Source: Actinomycetes bacterium
GTDB lineage: Bacteria; Actinomycetota; Acidimicrobiia; Acidimicrobiales; Microtrichaceae
Reading direction: 5' to 3'
NCBI GenBank assembly: GCA_023427825.1
Contig: JAEZAI010000441.1
Location: forward strand, 1-5,190
Length of the DNA: 5,190 nt
Positions 1 through 4,924 of the stretch are shown one piece after another; positions within the stretch are counted from its first letter, which is position 1; each line of letters opens with the position of its first letter. A program made the translations under genes and the position numbers. The notes below the pieces were generated by a model that saw only the letters and a program-made list of their open reading frames with translations, had not been told where the DNA came from and did no database searches.

Positions 1-114
1 GGCGGCGACGGTGCCGGCGGTCAGGCCCGCCAGCCCGGCGCCGACGACGACCACGTCGGCCCGATCGGGCAGGGGGAGACGGGTCTGGTCCTGGTCGGTC
101 GGTGCAAGCTCCAT
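1..114 (-). CDS. FAD/NAD(P)-binding oxidoreductase, N-terminal fragment
   Basis: Only the first 38 codons are present; the gene continues past the left edge. The translation has a polar leader of about 19 residues followed by a hydrophobic strand V21-V24 and the dinucleotide-binding motif GAGLAG (residues 25-30), the Rossmann phosphate-binding loop of FAD-dependent oxidoreductases (amine oxidase, phytoene desaturase and related families). This loop binds the ADP part of FAD; which reaction follows cannot be told from the fragment. The ATG at 114 is the only good start near the motif; no convincing Shine-Dalgarno precedes it. It lies 77 nt after the permease stop on the same strand, so it could be a third gene of the exporter operon or be transcribed separately from the repeat-bearing gap. 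The family call is secure, the exact enzyme is unknown. Confidence 0.8.
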   Translation of the reverse strand, partial: MELAPTDQDQTRLPLPDRADVVVVGAGLAGLTAGTVAA

Positions 115-137
115 GCCCGTACGACGGACGACGACCT

Positions 138-176
138 CGATGTGTGACAGCGACGTGTGACAGCGATCGGTGACAG
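138..176 (-). repeat. three tandem 13-bp repeats (iterons) upstream of the flavoprotein gene
   Basis: Read on the minus strand, three consecutive 13-bp units occupy 176-164, 163-151 and 150-138: CTGTCACCGATCG, CTGTCACACGTCG and CTGTCACACATCG. The first seven bases (CTGTCAC) and the last three (TCG) are identical in all three; only the middle varies. The array fills about half of the 76-bp gap between the permease stop and the flavoprotein start. A 13-bp period puts successive units on different faces of the helix. It could be a binding array for a regulator or simply a small tandem duplication; the sequence shows the repeat but not its function. Confidence 0.85.
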
Positions 177-190
177 GCAGGACCGCACGC

Positions 191-1054
191 TCAGTCGGCG
201 GTGCGGTTGCGGTACATCCGGGTGGCCAGCGGTACGCAGACCGCCAGGATGGCGATGCTCCACAGCAGGGTCGCCTGCACCGGGTGCTGCATCGGCCACG
301 CGTCGACGAGCGCCGACGGGTTGGGGTTGCCGAACAGCTCCCGCACGGCTGCGGTGACCGCGCTCACCGGGTTCCACTCCGCGATCGTCGCGAGCACGGT
401 GGGCATGGCCTGGGTGGGCGCGAACGCGTTGGACACGAAGGCGAGCGGGAACACGAACAGGAACGCCAGGGCCTGCGCCGATTCGGGATCGCCCGACCGC
501 AGCCCCAGGCAGGCGCACACCCAGCTGAGCGAGTACGCGAAGAGCAGCGCCACCCCGATGCCCGCAGCGACGCCCAGGACGTCGCTCGACGGCCTCCATC
601 CGACCAGCAGGCCGGTCAGGAGCACGAACGCGGTGCACACCGACGCCGACAGGAAGTCGGACACGGACCGTCCGGTGAGGACCGACGCCGGGCGCATCGG
701 CAGCGTCCGGAACCGCTCGATCACCCCGGTGTGCAGGTCCTGCGTCAACCCGATCGCGGTGCCCACCGACGAGGTCGTGAGGTTCAGCGCGAGCAGACCC
801 GGGACCAGGAAGTCCTTCACGTCCGCCCCGCCGGGGAGGACCATCGCGGCACCGAAGATGTAGACGAACAGCACCGTGAACAGGACCGGCTGCACGGTGA
901 CGTCCGACAGCTGCATGGGTTCACGGGAGATGTGGACCAGGTTGCGACGGGTCATGATCCAGCTGTCGGCGATCCACCGGCGCAGGCGACCGTCGCCCTC
1001 CTGGACGGGGTTCGGCCGGACGTCCGGCGCGGTCGGGATCAGGGTGGCGGTCAT
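191..1054 (-). CDS. ABC-2 type exporter permease, DrrB family
   Basis: A 287-residue integral membrane protein, the usual length for DrrB-type permeases that pair with a separate ATPase to export drugs or lipids across the cytoplasmic membrane. Residues 1-50 are polar and cytoplasmic, ending in a RRNLVHISREP segment typical of the family. About six hydrophobic spans follow (roughly 51-71, 83-103, 134-154, 158-183, 194-213 and 262-281). Between spans two and three lies GVIERFRTLPM (110-120), the conserved ABC-2 cytoplasmic loop that probably contacts the ATPase. The GDPESAQ segment (188-194) before span five is also characteristic. The ATG at 1054 overlaps the ATPase stop as ATGA and has GGAG seven bases upstream (1062-1065), which argues for this start and for coupled translation. 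The reading frame stays open upstream only as a shadow of the ATPase gene. The substrate is unknown. Confidence 0.93.
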   Translation of the reverse strand: MTATLIPTAPDVRPNPVQEGDGRLRRWIADSWIMTRRNLVHISREPMQLSDVTVQPVLFTVLFVYIFGAAMVLPGGADVKDFLVPGLLALNLTTSSVGTAIGLTQDLHTGVIERFRTLPMRPASVLTGRSVSDFLSASVCTAFVLLTGLLVGWRPSSDVLGVAAGIGVALLFAYSLSWVCACLGLRSGDPESAQALAFLFVFPLAFVSNAFAPTQAMPTVLATIAEWNPVSAVTAAVRELFGNPNPSALVDAWPMQHPVQATLLWSIAILAVCVPLATRMYRNRTAD

Positions 1055-2022
1055 GCAGCGGCTCCGGCGGGGTCGGTGTCGTCCTCGGCGGGAGGACGAC
1101 CGGTCAGCGTGAAGAACACCTCGTCGAGCGAGGGGTAGTGGATCTGGACGTCGTCCACCGCGATGCCGCGGTCGTCGAGCGCCCGGACGAGGGAGGTGAC
1201 CAGTCCCGGGACGGGCTGGATGGTCGCCGACAGGCTCCGGTCGGAGTCGCCGACCGCGACCTCGCCCTGGACGAACGGGACCAGCACGCTTGCGGCCTCG
1301 GGATGGGCAGCACTGAGCCGGACGACCAGGCGCTCGCCGCCGATGCGCGCCTTGAGCTCCGACGCCGTGCCCTCGGCGATCACGCGGCCGTGGTCGACGA
1401 CCACGATCCGGTCGGCCAGCTCGTCGGCCTCGTCGAGGTACTGGGTGGTCAGGAGCACCGTCGCGCCGTCGGCGACCAGCTCGCGGACGACCTGCCACAT
1501 CCGGGCCCGGCTCGACGGGTCGAGCCCGGTCGTCGGTTCGTCCAGGAAGAGCACCGGCGGGTTGGCCACGATGCTGGCGGCCAGGTCGAGGCGGCGGCGC
1601 ATGCCGCCCGAGTAGGTCTTGACCGTGCGGTCGGCGGCGTCGGTCAGCTCGAAGCGCGCGAGCAGCTCCTCGGCCCGGACCTCTGCGGCGCGACGGCCGA
1701 GCCGGCACAGCTCGCCGATCATCACGAGGTTCTGGCGGCCGGTGAGGAGCTCGTCCAGCGTGGCGTTCTGGCCGGTGACGCCGATCAGGCGCCGGACCTC
1801 GTCGGGTGATCGCACGACGTCGATGCCGGCGACCCGCGCCGTGCCCTCGTCGGGGATCATCAGCGTGGTGAGCGCCCGCACGGTCGTGGTCTTCCCGGCG
1901 CCGTTCGGGCCGAGCACGCCGAGCACCGACCCTGCCTCGGCGACGAGGCTCACGCCGTCGAGCGCCTGTGTGGCGCCGAAGCGCTTGCGGAGGCCCACGG
2001 CCTCGATCATCTTTCCTGGCAT
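1051..2022 (-). CDS. ABC exporter ATP-binding protein, DrrA family
   Basis: A 323-residue nucleotide-binding subunit that powers the adjacent permease. Motifs in order: Walker A GPNGAGKTT (38-46), Q-loop Gln85, signature YSGGM (137-141), Walker B VLFLDEP (157-163), D-loop GLDP (166-169) and the switch region TTQYLDEAD (192-200). The switch position carries Gln194 rather than the usual His, which I recall as a feature of the daunorubicin-resistance DrrA group. The C-terminal accessory domain contains LDEVFF (299-304), close to the LDEVFL motif of DrrA that mediates contact with DrrB. The ATG at 2022 is preceded by a near-perfect Shine-Dalgarno, AAGGAGGT at 2034-2027, so it is preferred over the longer open frame reaching 2163, which would run through the promoter and operators. 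A second ATG at 2010 lacks such a site. First gene of the operon; the substrate cannot be inferred from the sequence. Confidence 0.95.
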   Translation of the reverse strand: MPGKMIEAVGLRKRFGATQALDGVSLVAEAGSVLGVLGPNGAGKTTTVRALTTLMIPDEGTARVAGIDVVRSPDEVRRLIGVTGQNATLDELLTGRQNLVMIGELCRLGRRAAEVRAEELLARFELTDAADRTVKTYSGGMRRRLDLAASIVANPPVLFLDEPTTGLDPSSRARMWQVVRELVADGATVLLTTQYLDEADELADRIVVVDHGRVIAEGTASELKARIGGERLVVRLSAAHPEAASVLVPFVQGEVAVGDSDRSLSATIQPVPGLVTSLVRALDDRGIAVDDVQIHYPSLDEVFFTLTGRPPAEDDTDPAGAAA

Positions 2023-2026
2023 GCGG

Positions 2027-2034
2027 ACCTCCTT
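2027..2034 (-). promoter_or_regulatory. strong ribosome binding site of the exporter ATPase gene
   Basis: On the minus strand AAGGAGGT lies four bases before the ATG at 2022. It is an almost complete anti-16S match and fixes the start of the ATPase gene against the longer upstream frame. Confidence 0.85.
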
Positions 2035-2083
2035 CGTCCCGGGGGAGCCGGCGATCGGGTGCAGAGGGAGCCCCGACCGCACC

Positions 2084-2120
2084 CCGACTGACCGGCCGGT
2101 CAGTCGGTACTGACTGACCG
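2084..2120. promoter_or_regulatory. overlapping palindromic operators, probable TetR-family binding array
   Basis: Three half-sites lie in a row: GACTGACCG (2086-2094), its complement CGGTCAGTC (2097-2105), and GACTGACCG again (2112-2120). The first pair is the core of a perfect 24-bp palindrome (2084-2107, centre between 2095 and 2096). The second and third form a 9-bp inverted repeat with a 6-bp spacer (2097-2120). The middle half-site is shared. The array sits directly downstream of the -10 box of the exporter promoter and covers its expected transcription start near 2115, a position suited to blocking initiation or early elongation. Its place between a TetR-type gene and the exporter makes that protein the obvious ligand, but binding is inferred. 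Confidence 0.85.
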
Positions 2121-2121
2121 C

Positions 2122-2150
2122 ACGGTAAGCGCGCCCTGACCGGCCGTCAA
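2122..2150 (-). promoter_or_regulatory. sigma-70-type promoter of the exporter operon
   Basis: On the minus strand a -35 box TTGACG (2150-2145), a 17-bp spacer and a -10 box TACCGT (2127-2122) give a good housekeeping-sigma promoter. The -10 fits the actinobacterial TANNNT pattern. Transcription should start near 2115, leaving a leader of about 93 nt before the ATPase ATG. The operator half-site at 2112-2120 begins one base past the -10 box. Confidence 0.7.
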
Positions 2151-2151
2151 G
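2136..2151. promoter_or_regulatory. degenerate fourth operator over the -35 box
   Basis: CTGACCGGCCGTCAAG matches the centre of the main palindrome (CTGACCGGCCGGTCAG, 2088-2103) except for one missing G and an altered end. What remains is a TGAC/GTCA inverted repeat with a 5-bp spacer. It covers the -35 box of the exporter promoter and lies 21 bp before the TetR-type gene, so it may be a weaker site or a decayed one. The resemblance is visible; occupancy is not. Confidence 0.5.
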
Positions 2152-2167
2152 TAGGAACGCCACCGGA

Positions 2168-2173
2168 TACGAT
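2168..2173 (+). promoter_or_regulatory. possible -10 box of the TetR-type gene
   Basis: TACGAT fits TANNNT and lies 10 bases before the ATG at 2184. If real it overlaps the upstream ATG at 2172, implying that translation begins at 2184 from a nearly leaderless message. No recognisable -35 element stands 16-18 bp upstream, so this is tentative. Confidence 0.25.
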
Positions 2174-2774
2174 GGACCACGTCATGGGCCCCACCTCCAC
2201 CGCGTCCCGTACGGCCGTCTCCGACGAGGACCGGCTGAGCACCCGCCAGCGCATCCTCGACGTCGCCACCGCCCTCTTCATCGACAAGGGTTACGAGGGC
2301 ACCTCGCTCAGGGAGGTCGCCGAGCGCGTCGGCGTGACCAAGGCGGCGCTCTACTACCACTTCGCCAGCAAGGCGGAGATCGTGGCCGCGCTGCTCGAGC
2401 CGTTCGAGGACATCCAGCGGGAGTGGGTGTCGGGCATCCCGGAGGCCCCGACCGACGAGCAGTGGGCCGAGGCCCTCGGCGGCGTCATCGACTGGATGGT
2501 CGACAACCGCCGCCTGTTCCAGCTGTTCGAACGGAACCACGAGGTGTTCGAGCACCTGCACGACGAGGGCAGCCAGCACCACGAGCTGCACGACAGGATC
2601 GGCACGATCCTGGGCAACGCCGAGATCGACCCGCGCCGCCGGATCCGCATGGCCGCGGCCATGGGCGTGTCGCTCGCGATGGCGCCCATGGGCGACGCCC
2701 CGTTGAACGACATCGACGCCGACGAGATCCGCGAGGAGCTCCGCGCCGCCGTTCGGCGGGCGCTCGGCATCTGA
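2172..2774 (+). CDS. TetR/AcrR-family transcriptional repressor
   Basis: A 200-residue protein, the normal size for the family. The N-terminal DNA-binding domain begins at [20 protein letters not shown] (24-43) and continues through the helix-turn-helix [21 protein letters not shown] (44-64), ending in the hallmark YYHF of the recognition helix. The rest (about 70-200) is an all-helical ligand-binding and dimerisation domain of unknown specificity. It is transcribed divergently from the DrrAB-type exporter, with palindromic operators between them, so it most likely represses the exporter and perhaps itself. Neither possible start (ATG at 2172 or 2184) has a strong Shine-Dalgarno; the first 15-20 residues are poorly conserved in such proteins and do not decide it. 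Starting at 2184 would give 196 residues and agree with the -10-like TACGAT at 2168. It converges on the P450 gene with 21 bp between stops. Confidence 0.94.
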   Translation: MDHVMGPTSTASRTAVSDEDRLSTRQRILDVATALFIDKGYEGTSLREVAERVGVTKAALYYHFASKAEIVAALLEPFEDIQREWVSGIPEAPTDEQWAEALGGVIDWMVDNRRLFQLFERNHEVFEHLHDEGSQHHELHDRIGTILGNAEIDPRRRIRMAAAMGVSLAMAPMGDAPLNDIDADEIREELRAAVRRALGI

Positions 2775-2775
2775 C

Positions 2776-2790
2776 CGGGCGCGCCGCCCG
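2776..2790. terminator. possible short bidirectional hairpin between convergent genes
   Basis: CGGGCG (2776-2781) and CGCCCG (2785-2790) can pair as a 6-bp all-GC stem around a 3-nt loop, inside the 21-bp gap between the convergent TetR-type and P450 stops. There is no T tract on either side and the loop is tight, so it may be only GC-rich chance. Confidence 0.25.
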
Positions 2791-2795
2791 CCGGC

Positions 2796-3986
2796 TCAGA
2801 CGGGCGTGAGGTCCATCCGGGCCGAGCGGAGGCCGTAGACGAAGGCGTTCGGCATCTCCTCGATGGAGGACTCGTCCACGCGCAGCTCGCCCACGCGAGC
2901 CAGCAGCTCCTCGAAGAAGATCCGGATCTCGAGCCGTGCGAGCGACGAGCCCAGGCAGAAGTGGGTCCCGAACCCGAACGCGAGGTGGTGGTTGGGGTGC
3001 CGGGTGAGATCGAGCTCTTCAGGACGGTCGAAGTGCTCGGGGTCCCGGTTGGCCGACGAGTACATCAGCACCAGCTGCTGACCCGCGGCGATCGGTGTGC
3101 CGGCCACCTCGGTGTCCTCCACCGCCACCCGGCACATGTTGTGGATGGGGGTGACGAAGCGGATCAGCTCCTCGACCGCGACCGTGAGGTCTGTCTGCTC
3201 CCGGAGCAGCGCCCACTGCTCGGGCCGGCGCGACAGCTCGATCATCCCGCGGGCGATGACCGTGCGGGTGGTCTCGGCCCCGCCGTCCAGCAGCAGCAGG
3301 CAGTCCGAGATCACCTCGTCCACGCCGAACGGGTGGCCCGGCACCTCGGCGTTGGTCCACAGCGTCATCACGTCGTCCGCAGGACAGCGCTGCTTCTCCT
3401 CGTAGAGCTCGGCCGACGCCTGGGCGAACTCCATGGCCGCGACCATGCCGGTCTCCGTCAGGTAGCGCGGGCCGCCGCCCATCTCGATCGTCCGCTCCGA
3501 CCACTCGACGAGCCGGGGGAACATCTCCTGGGGGAAGCCGAGCAGCAGGCCGATCATCTCGGCCGGCAGCGGCGCGGCGAGCTCGCCGACGACCTCGACC
3601 GTGCCGCCGTGGGCGAGCGCCGCGTCGAGCAGCCCCGACACGGTGTCGCGCACGTGGTCCTCCCACCGCGACACGGCCTTGGGCGTGAAGCGGCGGGCGA
3701 CCAGGTTGCGGCGGTGCGAGTGCAGCGGGTCGTCCAGGCCGATGATCGCCGGGTCGGCCGGGATGTTGGGCCGGTAGCCGCCCTTCTCCTGGTCCGAGTT
3801 GATGAACAGGTGCTTGTGCTTCTCGACCTCGACGACGTCGTCGTAGCGGGCGATGCCCCACAGCTCGTTGATGGGGTCCCAGTAGACCGGCTCGAGCTCG
3901 CGCATCCACGCGTACGCCGAGTACGGGTCGTCGACGTAGAAGGCGCCGTCGAGCAGGTCGACGTCGGGACGCTCGGTGAGGGTCAT
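2796..3986 (-). CDS. cytochrome P450, CYP142-like
   Basis: A 396-residue soluble bacterial P450, typical length, with no signal or membrane anchor. It is a heme monooxygenase that needs external ferredoxin and reductase, neither of which is encoded here. Visible motifs: C-helix HSHRR (89-93, HxxxR, heme propionate contact), I-helix GGAETT (235-240) with the Glu238-Thr239 oxygen-activation pair, K-helix EELIR with ExxR at 273-276, and heme loop FGFGTHFCLG (337-346) with Cys344 as thiolate ligand. From memory, the opening PDVDLLDGAFY, the PIHNMCRV segment (280-287) and HLAFGFGTHFCLG strongly recall mycobacterial CYP142, a steroid side-chain (C26/27) hydroxylase; subfamily and substrate are inference. 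The ATG at 3986 overlaps the SDR stop as TGATG, which favours this start over the longer open frame from 4118 that lies within the SDR gene. Only a weak GGCGAG-type ribosome site precedes it, consistent with coupled translation. Confidence 0.95.
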   Translation of the reverse strand: MTLTERPDVDLLDGAFYVDDPYSAYAWMRELEPVYWDPINELWGIARYDDVVEVEKHKHLFINSDQEKGGYRPNIPADPAIIGLDDPLHSHRRNLVARRFTPKAVSRWEDHVRDTVSGLLDAALAHGGTVEVVGELAAPLPAEMIGLLLGFPQEMFPRLVEWSERTIEMGGGPRYLTETGMVAAMEFAQASAELYEEKQRCPADDVMTLWTNAEVPGHPFGVDEVISDCLLLLDGGAETTRTVIARGMIELSRRPEQWALLREQTDLTVAVEELIRFVTPIHNMCRVAVEDTEVAGTPIAAGQQLVLMYSSANRDPEHFDRPEELDLTRHPNHHLAFGFGTHFCLGSSLARLEIRIFFEELLARVGELRVDESSIEEMPNAFVYGLRSARMDLTPV

Positions 3987-4834
3987 CAGCTCGCCGACCC
4001 GCCCACGCGGCCCTCGACCGCGTCGTCGCCGAAGAACGCTCGCGCCGCCGGCTCGAAGTCGGGGCCCCGGCGGAGGTGGTGGCCGCCGTCGACGCTGACC
4101 GAGGTGCCGGTCACCCACGACGAGTCCGGGCCCAGCAGGAACCGGACGACCGAGCCGATGTCCTCGACGGTGCCGGACCGCGAGACGGGCATGTTGTCCA
4201 GGTAGCTGCCCATCACCTGCTCGTCGTCCATGACCATCGACACCAGGTCCGTCTCGACGATGCCGGGCCGCACCGCGTTGACGCGCACACCGGCACGACC
4301 GAGCTCATCCGCGGTCTGGCGGACGAGCATGTCGATGCCGGCCTTGGACACGCAGTACGGGCCCATGAACGGGTGCGTCACCGCGGCGGCGATCGACGAG
4401 ATCGCGACCATCGCTCCCCCACCGGTCCCGGCGATCGCGGAGCCGGCGTGCTTGAAGAGCAGGAACGTGCCGGTGAGGTTGGTGGCGATGATGTCGGTCC
4501 ACTCGTCGAGCGGCGTCGTGATGATCGGCCCCAGCCCGCCCCGGCCCGCGGAGGCGACCGCGAAGTCGAGCCCGCCGGTCGCCTCGGTCGCCACTGCGAC
4601 CGCCCGCTCCACGTCCTCCTCAGACTTGGCGTCGCCGACCACGAAGCGCACGAGCCCGTTGGTCGGCGCCGCGGCCTCCAGGGCCGTCACGCCGTCGCGC
4701 AACCGCTCCTCGGTCCGACCCATGATCGTGACCGCCGCCCCGTCGGCCACGAGGCGCCGCGCGCTCTCGAGCCCGATGCCGCTCCCGCCGCCGGTGATGA
4801 GCGCGGCGGTCCCCCGAAGTTCCTGTTCCGTCAT
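3986..4834 (-). CDS. short-chain dehydrogenase/reductase (SDR)
   Basis: A 282-residue classical SDR, an NAD(P)-dependent oxidoreductase of alcohols and ketones. The cofactor loop is TGGGSGIG (14-21); GRTEERL with Arg40 at the end of the second strand suggests, weakly, room for NADP. The usual NNAG is ASAG here (94-97). The catalytic tetrad is Asn119, Ser147, Tyr160 and Lys164, the last two in YCVSK, and RPG (189-191) precedes the substrate loop. After the closing VDGGHH the chain runs on for about 34 residues beyond a minimal SDR, with RRGPDFEPAARAFFGDD, a tail I recall in mycobacterial SDRs. The stop overlaps the P450 ATG by one base, so the two form an operon. The ATG at 4834 is chosen because TACCGT sits at leaderless distance; an in-frame GTG at 4852 would add six residues but has no ribosome site. 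The substrate may be the product of the P450, unproven. Confidence 0.93.
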   Translation of the reverse strand: MTEQELRGTAALITGGGSGIGLESARRLVADGAAVTIMGRTEERLRDGVTALEAAAPTNGLVRFVVGDAKSEEDVERAVAVATEATGGLDFAVASAGRGGLGPIITTPLDEWTDIIATNLTGTFLLFKHAGSAIAGTGGGAMVAISSIAAAVTHPFMGPYCVSKAGIDMLVRQTADELGRAGVRVNAVRPGIVETDLVSMVMDDEQVMGSYLDNMPVSRSGTVEDIGSVVRFLLGPDSSWVTGTSVSVDGGHHLRRGPDFEPAARAFFGDDAVEGRVGGSAS

Positions 4835-4841
4835 GGGCGGC

Positions 4842-4847
4842 ACGGTA
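4842..4847 (-). promoter_or_regulatory. -10 box for a leaderless SDR-P450 transcript
   Basis: On the minus strand TACCGT (4847-4842) fits TANNNT and is the same hexamer as the -10 of the exporter promoter. Seven bases separate it from the ATG at 4834, so the A of the start codon is at the expected transcription start. No Shine-Dalgarno precedes this ATG, which fits a leaderless message. The -35 region (about 4865-4870) has no TTGAC match. Confidence 0.5.
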
Positions 4848-4865
4848 GCCACTCCGACGCGACGA

Positions 4866-4885
4866 CGGGGACCCGGAGGTCCCCG
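4866..4885 (-). terminator. GC hairpin with UCCG tetraloop, distal of a pair
   Basis: On the minus strand an 8-bp stem (CGGGGACC paired with GGTCCCCG) encloses the loop TCCG. As RNA this is C(UCCG)G, a member of the very stable UNCG tetraloop class. It lies 40-59 nt after the stop of the glycine-rich gene. No U tract follows, as is common in high-GC actinobacteria. It also sits where the -35 of the SDR promoter would be. Confidence 0.5.
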
Positions 4886-4906
4886 CCATCGATCATCTCC
4901 CCACGT

Positions 4907-4920
4907 GCCCCCGGAGGGGC
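4907..4920 (-). terminator. GC hairpin with UCCG tetraloop, proximal to the glycine-rich gene stop
   Basis: On the minus strand GCCCC and GGGGC form a 5-bp stem around TCCG, beginning five bases after the stop codon of the glycine-rich gene. It repeats the C(UCCG)G loop of the neighbouring hairpin. Position and loop orientation favour a role at the 3' end of the minus-strand transcript. Confidence 0.5.
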
Positions 4921-4924
4921 TCGA

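Noticed and set aside
170..1138. Long plus-strand open frame opposite the permease gene
   Set aside because: Compositionally biased antisense shadow; the minus-strand frame has clear ABC-2 features.
1055..1708. Upstream extension of the permease frame on the minus strand (505-residue version)
   Set aside because: The added N-terminus is Arg/Pro/Gly-rich shadow of the ATPase gene; the ATGA overlap and GGAG at 1062-1065 fix the start at 1054.
2043..2072. Direct repeat GGGAGCC at 2043-2049 and 2066-2072 in the exporter leader
   Set aside because: Only seven bases in GC-rich DNA with no clear structure; likely chance.
2023..2163. 47-residue N-terminal extension of the exporter ATPase
   Set aside because: It would run across the promoter and operators, while the ATG at 2022 has a near-perfect Shine-Dalgarno.
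3987..4118. 44-residue N-terminal extension of the P450
   Set aside because: The extension is Arg/Pro-rich, lies inside the SDR gene and is unlike any P450 N-terminus; the TGATG overlap supports 3986.
2961..4205. Long plus-strand open frame opposite the P450 gene
   Set aside because: Its translation is rich in Arg, Val, His and Gln with no domain motif, typical of the antisense of a GC-rich gene; the minus strand encodes an intact P450.
4902..4907. CACGTG palindrome between the glycine-rich gene and the SDR gene
   Set aside because: A lone 6-bp palindrome overlapping a hairpin arm; expected by chance and not linked to a known bacterial regulator here.
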